A stretch of 7,721 nt of DNA from Planctomycetota bacterium (lineage in GTDB: Bacteria; Planctomycetota; UBA8742; SKZP01; JAIOTL01), in the NCBI GenBank assembly GCA_021106775.1, contig JAIOTL010000406.1, positions 1 to 7,721 on the forward strand, written 5' to 3'. Position 1 is the first letter of the stretch, and every line of letters starts with the position of its first letter. Below are positions 1-5,823 of this stretch, one piece after another. The notes below the pieces were generated by a model. It did not search any database, was not told the origin of the DNA, and saw only the letters and a program-made list of their open reading frames with translations. The position numbers and the translations under genes were made by a program.

Positions 1-498
1 TTGATGTCATATCTTTTCGGGAGCATACTCGGTATTAGCTATGTCGATTTGCAGATTATTTTCGCTCTTGACGTGATTATTTTCGTCGTCATTTTCATGT
101 TTTACCGACAATTTCATGTTATCAGCTTTGACGAGGAATACGCAAAATCATTGGGTATTCGGGTTCAACTTTTCAATTCGGTTTTCATGGTTCTGGTCGC
201 ATTTACTGTTGTTGTACTTATTCAGGTTGTGGGAATCATCCTCGTTATCGCCCTTATAACGATTCCGCCTGCCATTGCAGGAAGATTCGTAAAAAGCCTG
301 AAACAAATGATGGTCGTTGCATCGATAATCGCTTTGATTGTAACAGTCGGAGGAATTTGGATAGCTTTTGAGCTTGAAGCGTTAACGAGCAAACAAATTC
401 CACCTTCTGCAATGATTATTTTACTTGCGTCAACAATTTATTTGCTTGTTTCGTTTTTCAGACTCAAGCGCAGGAAGTTCAAAGAAATAGAAGGCTAA
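1..498 (+). CDS. Metal ABC transporter permease, ABC-3 family (ZnuB-like), C-terminal part
   Basis: This is the inner-membrane permease subunit of a divalent-metal importer (zinc, manganese or iron class), cut by the window's left edge. The 165 visible residues are the C-terminal part of a family that is usually about 260-280 residues long, so the first codon (TTG) is probably an internal leucine. It opens with the family-typical stretch SYLFGSILGIS. A membrane segment follows at about residues 18-36. Next comes the cytoplasmic loop that contacts the ATPase (SFDEEYAKSLGI, 42-53). Further membrane segments lie at about 62-94 (with the conserved VGIILVIAL and IPPAIAG), 104-124 and 137-153, and the tail is basic. 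The next gene, for a metal-binding lipoprotein, starts one base after the stop, so the two form an operon. The ATPase gene is expected upstream. The metal cannot be told from this fragment. Confidence 0.9.
   Translation: MMSYLFGSILGISYVDLQIIFALDVIIFVVIFMFYRQFHVISFDEEYAKSLGIRVQLFNSVFMVLVAFTVVVLIQVVGIILVIALITIPPAIAGRFVKSLKQMMVVASIIALIVTVGGIWIAFELEALTSKQIPPSAMIILLASTIYLLVSFFRLKRRKFKEIEG
489..494 (+). promoter_or_regulatory. Ribosome binding site of the metal-binding lipoprotein gene
   Basis: AGAAGG lies inside the last codons of the permease gene, five bases before the ATG at 500. It supports that start and indicates coupled translation of permease and binding protein. Confidence 0.6.
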
Positions 499-499
499 A

Positions 500-1351
500 A
501 TGAGAAATTTTTACGTTTTTTTGCTGATGTTTATCGCAATAATTTCGGGATGTCAGAAACAGGCACCAGCATCAGCTGACTCTGACAAATTCACGGTTTT
601 GGTGTCAATTTTGCCACAGAAATACTTTGTTGAACGCATCGCAGGTAACAAGGTAAATGTGCTTGTGCTTCTGCCTACCGGCGCATTCCCTGCCTCTTAC
701 GAACCTGCAACCAAACAATTTGTAGAGATTGCAAAAGCGAAGATATTTTTCATGGTTGGGCATCCGAAATTTGCGCTTGAAACGAGTTGGGCAGACAAAA
801 TTCAAAACGCCAACAAAAACATGAAAGTTATCAAACTGGCAAACAAGCAAGATTATGGTGATTCGAATCTTGACCCGCATGTTTGGATTGCGCCTGGGTT
901 GGTGAAAAAGCAATTGACCGAGCTTACCGATGCACTTTTGACTGAAATGCCCGACCAAAAAGAATTTTTCAACAAAAACAAGGATATTTTTATTCAGGAC
1001 ATTGACGCACTAACGAACAAAATCAAGGAAAAACTTGCGAGTGTAAAATCTAAAAAATTCCTGGTGTTTCATCCTGCATGGGGATATTTCGCAAAGGAAT
1101 TTGGGCTTGAGCAGATTGCAATTGAGCAGCATGGACACGAGTCAGGGCATCATAGCACCATGGAAATCATTGAATTGGCAAAAAAGCATAATATTACGGT
1201 GGTTTTTGCTCAGAAACAGTATTCGAGTAAGGAAGCGGAAACGGTTGCGAAGGAAATCGGAGGAAAAGTTATCAAAATTGACCCACTCGCAGAAAACTGG
1301 CTCGAAAACCTTGAACTCGTTTCTGACACTCTCTTGAAACATCTGCAATAA
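500..1351 (+). CDS. Metal-binding lipoprotein of ABC importer (ZnuA/TroA-like, cluster A-I)
   Basis: This is the extracytoplasmic substrate-binding subunit of the importer encoded just upstream, which captures a divalent metal and hands it to the permease. A signal peptide covers residues 1-17 and ends in a lipobox with the lipidated cysteine at position 18 (IISGC). The mature domain starts at VLVSILPQKYFVERIAG (33-49). Family metal ligands are visible as His127 (LDPHVW), His191 (FHPAWGYFA) and Asp261 (KIDPLAENW). The first canonical ligand is absent: the usual G-x-x-P-H-x-Y-E-P reads G-A-F-P-A-S-Y-E-P here, with Ala65 at the histidine position. His88 (VGHP) or the cluster His211, His213, His217 and His218 might compensate, which is inference. 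The length of 283 residues is normal. A terminator follows directly. The substrate is most likely zinc or manganese, but this is unproven. Confidence 0.93.
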   Translation: MRNFYVFLLMFIAIISGCQKQAPASADSDKFTVLVSILPQKYFVERIAGNKVNVLVLLPTGAFPASYEPATKQFVEIAKAKIFFMVGHPKFALETSWADKIQNANKNMKVIKLANKQDYGDSNLDPHVWIAPGLVKKQLTELTDALLTEMPDQKEFFNKNKDIFIQDIDALTNKIKEKLASVKSKKFLVFHPAWGYFAKEFGLEQIAIEQHGHESGHHSTMEIIELAKKHNITVVFAQKQYSSKEAETVAKEIGGKVIKIDPLAENWLENLELVSDTLLKHLQ

Positions 1352-1381
1352 AAAAAGCCTGAGAAAACTCCCAGACTTTTT
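1352..1381. terminator. Bidirectional Rho-independent terminator
   Basis: An imperfect hairpin starts one base after the binding-protein stop. AAAAAG at 1352-1357 pairs with CTTTTT at 1376-1381. The inner arms, CTG..GA and TC.CAG, pair around an AAAC loop with two mismatches. On the plus strand it ends in five Ts. On the minus strand it also ends in a T-run, so it can serve both the metal operon and the convergent lipoprotein gene that ends at 1416. Confidence 0.75.
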
Positions 1382-1415
1382 AAATTTAACTGCTGATTAC
1401 TTCTGCAGACAGAAT

Positions 1416-1784
1416 TTACTTCTCAGATAAAGTAACAGTAATCGGTTTAGTCGAATATTTCATCACATCATCAAACAAAAAGTCAATAACAACGGGTATA
1501 AGCCCCAAACATATGCTGCCAATTACCCACCCATTAATTACCTTGTTAGGTGTGATAGTAACCGGATTATATCCTTCTTTTTCTACAGTGAGAACCGCTG
1601 ACTGGTGTCTATCAATTGGAACATCAACTGGTGTTTCACCAACTTTGTGACCATTATAACTGACATCAGCACCAGTAGGCATAGAACTCACCGGTACAAT
1701 ATCCGGACCTGGAGCGACAAGTGTTGCACAACCCGAGAAAATCCCAACCATTGCAATAAGACTGAGAAGAAACATTTTTTTCAT
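1416..1784 (-). CDS. PEGA-like small lipoprotein, copy 1
   Basis: This is a 122-residue lipoprotein. The signal peptide MKKMFLLSLIAMVGIFSGC has a lipobox with Cys19, so it is predicted to be membrane-anchored at its N-terminus. Residues 29-80 look like a PEGA-type beta domain (VPVSSMPTGADVSYNGHKVGETP, then a GYNPVTI strand). In place of the PEGA tetrad it has PTGA, while the tandem copy has PEGA's close match PEGA-T (HPEGAT). A conserved NGW at 84-86 leads into a hydrophobic stretch at 87-103, then a charged DD and a final beta strand (KPITVTL). This arrangement, with a short N-terminal PEGA domain and a hydrophobic hairpin, is seen in many small bacterial surface lipoproteins of unknown function. 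GGAGG sits five bases before the ATG. It lies directly downstream of its paralogue at 1946-2302. Confidence 0.85.
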   Translation of the reverse strand: MKKMFLLSLIAMVGIFSGCATLVAPGPDIVPVSSMPTGADVSYNGHKVGETPVDVPIDRHQSAVLTVEKEGYNPVTITPNKVINGWVIGSICLGLIPVVIDFLFDDVMKYSTKPITVTLSEK

Positions 1785-1813
1785 AAAACCTCCATATCTG
1801 CTTAAAGTTTACT
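1785..1813 (-). promoter_or_regulatory. Conserved 5' leader of PEGA-like copy 1, with strong RBS
   Basis: Read on the minus strand, the leader is TAAACTTTAAG, five variable bases, then ATGGAGGTTTT before the start codon. The same blocks at the same spacing precede copy 2 (2303-2329). GGAGG is the ribosome binding site. The TAAACTTTAAG block may be a promoter or leader element. The five bases between the blocks differ (CAGAT against GAATT). Confidence 0.6.
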
Positions 1814-1945
1814 AAATCTGAAATAGGATTTACATATAACAAATAACTTTAGAACAAAAATATTTTTGCATTTCATAGAAGTTTTGGAATCGATTTATTA
1901 CTTCATTTTAGTGTTAATTAACTTTTATAATTTATTGAACAGAAC

Positions 1946-2302
1946 TTACTTCTGCGTCATTGTAACAATAATCGGCTTGCTCGAATACAGATTTACATTG
2001 TCAAACAATAGGTCAACAAGCATAAAAGCACCGCCGACAACCGACCAGCCATTTAACACTTTCGCAGGATAAATTGTAACTGGATAATAATCATCTTTTT
2101 CAAAGGTGAGAACTGCTGATTTGCTTCTGTCAAGCTCAACTTCCATGGGTGTTTCACCAACTTTTTCACCATTACACATAACGGTTGCACCCTCAGGATG
2201 AGAATTTACCGGTACAAAATCAGGACCAGGATCAATAATCGATGCACAACCTGAGAAAACCGTAACAAGTGCAATAAGACTGAGAACAACCAACTTTTTC
2301 AT
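1946..2302 (-). CDS. PEGA-like small lipoprotein, copy 2 (tandem paralogue)
   Basis: This 118-residue lipoprotein is a paralogue of the gene at 1416-1784. Hand alignment finds about 68 identical positions, with one gap of four residues in the hydrophobic part. The signal peptide ends in FSGC with Cys19. The PEGA-type core has SHPEGATVMCNGEKVGETP at 34-52. NGW at 84-86 is followed by a shorter hydrophobic stretch (about 87-100), then LFDNV and a final strand (KPIIVTM). An unusual unpaired cysteine, Cys43, sits in the strand where copy 1 has tyrosine. GGAGG lies five bases before the ATG. The gene reads divergently from panD and ahead of copy 1, with 161 bp between the two lipoprotein genes. 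The function is unknown; a role in the envelope is inferred from lipidation only. Confidence 0.85.
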   Translation of the reverse strand: MKKLVVLSLIALVTVFSGCASIIDPGPDFVPVNSHPEGATVMCNGEKVGETPMEVELDRSKSAVLTFEKDDYYPVTIYPAKVLNGWSVVGGAFMLVDLLFDNVNLYSSKPIIVTMTQK

Positions 2303-2329
2303 AAAACCTCCATAATTCCTTAAAGTTTA
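2303..2329 (-). promoter_or_regulatory. Conserved 5' leader of PEGA-like copy 2, with strong RBS
   Basis: On the minus strand this has the same TAAACTTTAAG block, five variable bases and ATGGAGGTTTT as the leader of copy 1. A possible promoter lies further out, with TTGCAA (about 2354-2359) and TACATT (about 2332-2337) 16 bases apart. That pair is only a weak match and is not listed separately. Confidence 0.55.
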
Positions 2330-2570
2330 TAATAATGTAAATTGAAGTTCGTGTTTTGCAAGCGAATTCGAACTAATCATATTTTTTTTGTTTTTTATTG
2401 GCGGATTGTCACTTTTAGGACAAATAGAAATAATTTCAGCATTTTTTATCGAAAATGTACGATTTACGTCGATTTAGTAGTTAACATTCACTTTTTATTC
2501 GTTATATTTCTTTCTTTGTACAATAATTTCGCAATAAAAAACCGAAATATTATTCTGACGGTTAGCGTTA
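2303..2570. other. AT-rich divergent intergenic region
   Basis: This stretch lies between the divergent PEGA-like copy 2 and panD. It is strongly AT-rich with several T-runs, including a long one near 2380-2395, and holds no open frame with a ribosome binding site. It presumably carries the promoter of the lipoprotein gene at its left end and the panD promoter at its right end. I see no known riboswitch or RNA gene in it. Confidence 0.5.
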
Positions 2571-2598
2571 TTGTAAATTCTTCTATCTATGTTATAAT
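2571..2598 (+). promoter_or_regulatory. Predicted panD promoter (sigma-70 type)
   Basis: TTGTAA at 2571-2576 and a perfect TATAAT at 2593-2598 are separated by 16 bases. Transcription would start near 2605, leaving a leader of about 20 bases with the ribosome binding site AGAGG at 2616-2620, five bases before the ATG at 2626. Confidence 0.6.
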
Positions 2599-2625
2599 TT
2601 TATCACATTTCAAATAGAGGCAGTA

Positions 2626-3018
2626 ATGTTTCTGAATATGCTGAAAGCCAAACTGCACAAAGCAACAATTACTTCTCGTTCTATCCAATATGCCGGTAGC
2701 ATTAGTGTTGACGAGGATTTGCTCGATGCAGTGGGACTTTTTCCAAATGAAATGGTCTGGGTCTTTAACATTAACAATGGTGAACGTTTTCAGACATATG
2801 TGATTCGGGGCGATCGCGGCTCGAAGGAAATTCAGGTGAACGGGGCAGCGGCGAGGCTTGCTGAACAAGGTGACCGTGTCATCATCATTTCAAGCGCGAT
2901 GATGACAGAAGAAGAAGCGAAAGTTTTCATGCCGAAAGTTATCGTTCTTGATGATAAAAACAATATTGTCAAGAAGATGGATTATCTGCCAGCACGTATG
3001 GAGCAGGAAATATTATAG
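2626..3018 (+). CDS. panD: Aspartate 1-decarboxylase
   Basis: This pyruvoyl enzyme converts L-aspartate to beta-alanine and CO2, the beta-alanine branch of pantothenate and CoA synthesis, in the cytoplasm as a homotetramer. The proenzyme must cleave itself at Gly24-Ser25 (YAGS at 22-25) to form the pyruvoyl group on Ser25. Lys9, Arg54, Tyr58 (RFQTYVI) and the NGAAAR block at 72-77 all fall at the same numbers as in the E. coli enzyme, which confirms the chosen ATG over the internal one at 2638. The length of 130 residues is normal. The gene appears to stand alone: no panB or panC is adjacent, and a plausible promoter sits directly upstream. A repeat cluster begins right after the stop, and I see no clean terminator. 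Confidence 0.97.
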   Translation: MFLNMLKAKLHKATITSRSIQYAGSISVDEDLLDAVGLFPNEMVWVFNINNGERFQTYVIRGDRGSKEIQVNGAAARLAEQGDRVIIISSAMMTEEEAKVFMPKVIVLDDKNNIVKKMDYLPARMEQEIL

Positions 3019-3061
3019 GTTTTGCAGAACACCATATCATTCCAACGCAATGACAGGCAAC

Positions 3062-3082
3062 ACTCCACACTTGTGGGGGAGT
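3062..3082. repeat. Imperfect hairpin
   Basis: ACTCC at 3062-3066 pairs with GGAGT at 3078-3082, with CAC and GTG pairing inside around a small internal mismatch. It has no T-run on either side, so it is not an obvious terminator. A second, weaker inverted pair follows: ACCGA near 3090 and TCGGT near 3115. Confidence 0.45.
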
Positions 3083-3131
3083 CGAAGAGACCGAGTTGGC
3101 AAGCAAAGTTCGATTCGGTGAGGGGTTATTT

Positions 3132-3263
3132 CTCTATAAAACCATGGAATTAGGTGTAAAACGCACAGGGAACGGGGGAAAATGCAGGTTTACCAGCCTC
3201 TTCAAAATCGGCAAATCCTGTGAAATATGCAAAGGTAACGCAAGGAAACTCAGGTTTACCAGT
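3132..3263 (+). repeat. Tandem pair of diverged 66-bp repeat units
   Basis: Unit 1 (3132-3197) and unit 2 (3198-3263) align without gaps at a shift of exactly 66 bases, with about 44 of 65 positions identical by hand count. Both begin with CTCT..AAAA and end with the same 12 bases, CAGGTTTACCAG (3185-3196 and 3251-3262). Those 12 bases contain a small GG-TTTA-CC hairpin. Because 66 is a multiple of three, a 22-residue repeat is visible in the open frame, sharing a start of L-[YF]-K and an end of R-F-T-S. Coding is unproven. Confidence 0.75.
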
Positions 3264-3291
3264 ACACTGTTACAATACTTTTAAATACAAA

Positions 3292-3357
3292 CGGTATGTC
3301 AGGCATCTTGCCTGACTCTTTCATCATCATTGACAGGCTAGGAAGCCTGTCCTACCG
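3292..3357. repeat. Double-hairpin palindromic element (REP/MITE-like)
   Basis: Two perfect hairpins lie 15 bases apart. The first is GTCAGGCA and TGCCTGAC (3298-3316, loop TCT). The second is GACAGGCT and AGCCTGTC (3332-3351, loop AGGA). The outer ends are also inverted: CGGTATGTCAGGC at 3292-3304 against GCCTGTCCTACCG at 3345-3357, matching 11 of 13 when reversed. Paired hairpins like this are typical of short mobile palindromic elements (REP/BIME class). No T-run follows. Confidence 0.75.
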
Positions 3358-3388
3358 ACACTTAAAACTTCTGAAACACTGTACCTGC

Positions 3389-3441
3389 CTATACAAAACC
3401 GGCAAGCCCCGAGGAATATGCAAAGGGGAGACAAAGAAAAA
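3389..3441 (+). repeat. Dispersed third copy of the 66-bp repeat, truncated
   Basis: About 38 of 52 positions match unit 2 of the tandem pair (3198-3249) without gaps, including an unbroken AATATGCAAAGG (3415-3426). The GGTTTACC end is missing. The preceding bases, GTACCTGCC, resemble the TTTACCAGCC before unit 2. It is separated from the tandem pair by the double-hairpin element. Confidence 0.7.
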
Positions 3442-3457
3442 GGCATAAAGTCTGCCC
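3436..3457 (-). terminator. Possible weak terminator of the sigma factor gene
   Basis: On the minus strand, after the sigma factor stop, GGCA and TGCC form a four-base-pair stem (3442-3456) followed by TTTTTC. The stem is short, so this is a weak candidate. Confidence 0.3.
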
Positions 3458-3470
3458 ATGTTTACATATT

Positions 3471-4247
3471 TTATTCGAAAATGTCGTATAGTTTGTGCTT
3501 AATCTCCTTACGAAGCTGACTTATTCTGCCCTCAGACAGACCGAGTATTTCCGCGATTACATTCTGCCTAAGATTCTCCTTGTACCAAAGTGCAACAATG
3601 GCTCTTTCCTTTAGAGGCAGAGTTTTCAATTGCTCGAAAAGGATTTCTGTTTTGCATGTGTTCAAGAATTGATTATCAGACTCAGAATCAGCAACTGAAT
3701 CCAATAAATTGAATCCTTCATCAGAGTTTGCCCCTTTGTCTTCGTCAATTGAAAGCGTTTGAAACTTCGGAAATAATGGCAGGAAAAAGTTGTACTCCTG
3801 CAGACTCATTCCCATTTCTTCACTGATTTCATTGTCGGTTGGTGCTCTAAATAGCCTTGTTTCAAGGTTTTCGCACGCTTTTGTGTATTTAGTTGATATA
3901 TCGCGAAGATTCCTGGTTAGTTCATCATTTTTTCGTACAAAGTCATAAATACGTCCGCGAATTATGGTCGAAGCATAACCTATGAAATTCGTACTTATGC
4001 TGCTGTCGAAGGACTCAATCGCTTGCATCAAACCAATGAAACCTGATTGAATAAGGTCATCAGGTGTGATGTTGGGTGGGAATTTCCAGAATTGCTTTTT
4101 GGCAATTGAACGAACAATGTGTCCATATTTGTCAACAATCTGATTTCGTAAATCGAAAACACAGTCATCTTCGTTTTTTTTTGCTGAGAGATACTTTTTC
4201 CAAATATTTCTACTTTCAGAGTCGTGGATGTTGTCATTAAAGCTCAT
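3471..4247 (-). CDS. Sigma-28/FliA-type RNA polymerase sigma factor
   Basis: This is an alternative sigma factor of the sigma-70 family, group 3 (FliA/WhiG/SigF-like). It directs RNA polymerase to a set of promoters not defined here. From the ATG at 4247 it has 258 residues, as expected. Region 2 spans about 34-115: DDLIQSGFIGLMQAIESFD (63-81), then FIGYASTIIRGRIYDFVR (88-105) and the NDELTRNLR block (107-115), which sits where FliA has W-V-P-R-S-x-R. Region 3 is about 133-165 (RAPTDNEISEEMGMS). Region 4 is 204-253 and has a helix-turn-helix (NVIAEILGLSEGRISQLRKEI). A TTG start nine codons earlier is possible, but AAAAGGTG lies five bases before the ATG and fits better. No flagellar, chemotaxis or anti-sigma gene is adjacent, so the regulon is unknown. 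Confidence 0.93.
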   Translation of the reverse strand: MSFNDNIHDSESRNIWKKYLSAKKNEDDCVFDLRNQIVDKYGHIVRSIAKKQFWKFPPNITPDDLIQSGFIGLMQAIESFDSSISTNFIGYASTIIRGRIYDFVRKNDELTRNLRDISTKYTKACENLETRLFRAPTDNEISEEMGMSLQEYNFFLPLFPKFQTLSIDEDKGANSDEGFNLLDSVADSESDNQFLNTCKTEILFEQLKTLPLKERAIVALWYKENLRQNVIAEILGLSEGRISQLRKEIKHKLYDIFE

Positions 4248-4252
4248 TTTTA

Positions 4253-4260
4253 CACCTTTT
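4253..4260 (-). promoter_or_regulatory. Ribosome binding site that decides the sigma factor start
   Basis: AAAAGGTG on the minus strand lies five bases before the ATG at 4247. It falls inside the frame of the alternative TTG start at 4274, which has no ribosome binding site of its own. Confidence 0.6.
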
Positions 4261-4274
4261 TTGTTACAATCCAA

Positions 4275-5036
4275 TTTATCCCCCGATTGCGCCAGAAAAT
4301 CAGTAAGAGGAAATAAAGATAAAATAATCTCGATGCTTTCAAGCGTTGGGATTGCCGCGATTCAGATGTGGTTCGAAATTATGCCAGCGAATCGAAAACT
4401 ATTAACATCAGTTATATTTTATAAATTATAACATATATTTTATTAAAAATACCGTAAAAATCAATTCAGAAACTTAGATTATATTGTTGATAAACTCGCG
4501 AACAACGTTATAAGTTACGCAATATCAGAAGTTATGGAAATGTATAAAAAATTAATATTTTCTTATTTTTACTCTGATGTTGTTTATTTAAAAATACTGG
4601 GAAACCTTTCGTGGTTTGAAGTTTAATCTGTTTTGTACAAGATATCTGGAAATTACGCTGAATCAAAAATAATATAGACAGTAAGAAAGGCTTCCATGCC
4701 TGTTAATATTGATGTTTCTGAGCATTGTTAACTGGTATTGTTTAAAATTTCTCAATTGAATTGAATTATTGAGTGTCAGATAGCTTATGCCAGCGAAAAT
4801 ATCTTTATTTCATGAAGATTTATGGTATCAGGGAATGTCTGGAAATATATATTGAATATTTTTTGAATTATTTGCACAATTTATCATCGAATAACGTGGT
4901 TGAACAGGGCGTATAGCAAAAAACGTCATAAAACCAGCAAGGCATGAACTGGTGAAAATGTGTAAGGTAAAGTACAAAATTTTTGAAAGTGATTTTTAGA
5001 CGTATTCTTGTTCGTTTTTCGATGTATTTTAAAAAT
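4275..5036. other. Long AT-rich region between divergent sigma and ABC genes
   Basis: About 760 bp without a supportable gene. It lies between the divergent sigma factor and ABC ATPase genes and must hold both promoters. On the minus strand a TATAAT-like box sits at 4425-4430, without a good partner box. The only notable open frame (about 4447-4626, plus strand) has no upstream start codon or ribosome binding site. Small inverted pairs are present: AAACC and GGTTT near 4602-4618, and CTCAAT and ATTGAG near 4751-4773. The 13-mer TTATGCCAGCGAA occurs at 4379 and 4785. I see no tRNA or known RNA. It could be a decayed gene region or a large regulatory gap. Confidence 0.5.
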
Positions 5037-5042
5037 AGCAGG
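5037..5042 (+). promoter_or_regulatory. Ribosome binding site that decides the ABC ATPase start
   Basis: AGCAGG lies six bases before the GTG at 5049. The upstream in-frame starts, TTG at 4983 and ATG at 5022, have no comparable site. Confidence 0.55.
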
Positions 5043-5048
5043 TTAAAA

Positions 5049-5798
5049 GTGAGAGAAACCGAAGAAGTTTTGATTAAAGTTGAGAATTTGACGCGGGTTT
5101 TTTGGGACTTCAAGCGTGGCGAGATTCGTGCGGTTGACAATGTTTCATTCGAAGTGAATGCCGGTCAGATTTATGGGTTGCTCGGACCAAATGGTGCGGG
5201 GAAAACAACAACTTTGCGCGTTTTGGGGACAGTGCTGCCTGCAACATCAGGAAATGCCTACGTTATGGGCTACGATGTTACGAAAAATCAAATTGACGTC
5301 AGAAAAAGCATTGGTTATATTTCATCGAACACGGGTGTTTATCTTCGGATGACACCGCGGGAAATGCTAAAGTATTTTGGAACTTTATACGGGATGCAAC
5401 CTGCAGAAATCAAAGATAGAACTGAGGAAATTCTCGAAATGCTTGATATGAATGATTTCCCGGACACGCTGATATCCAAGCTCTCAAGCGGACAAAAGCA
5501 GAAGGCGAACATTGCTCGTACGATTATCCATAATCCAAAAGTGATGATTTTCGATGAACCAACCCTGAATCTTGATATTATGGTTGCAAAAACTGTGCAG
5601 GATTTCATCCTTGAGATGAAAAAACAGAATCGAGCGGTGATTTTATCGACGCATTATCTTGCGGAAGTTGAGCGTCTTTGCGATGATATTGGGATAATAC
5701 ATAAAGGAAAACTTCTCGCTTCAGGCGAAAAACAGGATGTAATCGATGAATTTAATGCAGAAGACATTGAGGAATTGTTCTTCAACCTTGTAAAATGA
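5049..5798 (+). CDS. ABC transporter ATP-binding protein, NatA-like
   Basis: This is a cytoplasmic ATPase subunit that would drive an ABC exporter of the NatA/drug-export type. From the GTG at 5049 it has 249 residues, and its first beta strand (LIKVENLTRVF) begins just after the start, as in the family. Walker A is GPNGAGKTT (46-54). The usual Q-loop glutamine after IGY is replaced by serine (IGYISSNTGVY, 88-98), followed by the MTPRE block, a pattern known from NatA-type ATPases. The signature is LSSGQKQK (146-153), Walker B is VMIFDEP (165-171) with catalytic Glu170, and the H-loop histidine is His202 (STH). The D-loop reads LNLD rather than the common GLD. No permease gene lies next to it in the window, so its membrane partner is unknown. 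The FabG-like gene follows after 25 bases, probably in one operon. Confidence 0.92.
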   Translation: MRETEEVLIKVENLTRVFWDFKRGEIRAVDNVSFEVNAGQIYGLLGPNGAGKTTTLRVLGTVLPATSGNAYVMGYDVTKNQIDVRKSIGYISSNTGVYLRMTPREMLKYFGTLYGMQPAEIKDRTEEILEMLDMNDFPDTLISKLSSGQKQKANIARTIIHNPKVMIFDEPTLNLDIMVAKTVQDFILEMKKQNRAVILSTHYLAEVERLCDDIGIIHKGKLLASGEKQDVIDEFNAEDIEELFFNLVK

Positions 5799-5813
5799 AA
5801 AATAATCAAGACA

Positions 5814-5820
5814 AAGGAAG
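5814..5820 (+). promoter_or_regulatory. Ribosome binding site of the reductase gene
   Basis: AAGGAAG lies three bases before the ATG at 5824, in the short gap after the ABC ATPase gene. No promoter is visible in the gap, which supports co-transcription. Confidence 0.5.
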
Positions 5821-5823
5821 AAA

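Larger units (their letters stand above)
3019..3470. other. Gene-free repeat cluster between panD and the sigma factor gene
   Basis: This 452-bp stretch has no gene I can support. It contains, in order: the half-site CGCAATGACA near 3046-3055, which matches one arm end of the inverted-repeat element at 6672-6899; an imperfect hairpin at 3062-3082; two tandem 66-bp repeat units at 3132-3263; a double-hairpin element at 3292-3357; and a truncated third repeat copy at 3389-3441. A 62-residue open frame at 3096-3284 runs through the tandem repeat. It lacks a ribosome binding site and is treated as a by-product of the repeats. Confidence 0.7.

Noticed and set aside
2342..2617. A 91-residue open frame upstream of panD
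   Set aside because: It starts at TTG without a ribosome binding site, is rich in Phe, Ile and Asn as expected from AT-rich DNA, and overlaps the predicted panD promoter.
3096..3284. A 62-residue open frame through the tandem 66-bp repeat, with a 22-residue periodicity
   Set aside because: It has a TTG start without a ribosome binding site, and a related copy downstream is frameshifted. I treat it as a product of the repeat and discuss it as a finding, not as a gene.
3132..3441. A CRISPR array
   Set aside because: The units are diverged along their full length, without short identical repeats and unique spacers, and no cas gene is present.
4276..4283. GGGGATAA on the minus strand just before the sigma factor gene, resembling a sigma-28 -10 box (autoregulation)
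   Set aside because: Only six of eight bases match and the expected TAAA is missing 15 bases upstream.
4447..4626. An open frame with a plausible amphipathic sequence in the long AT-rich gap
   Set aside because: It has no start codon near its beginning and no ribosome binding site. It is about 58 codons long, which is possible by chance.
4379..4797. The 13-mer TTATGCCAGCGAA occurring at 4379 and 4785
   Set aside because: A repeated 13-mer is expected about once in a window of this size by chance, and the flanks do not match.
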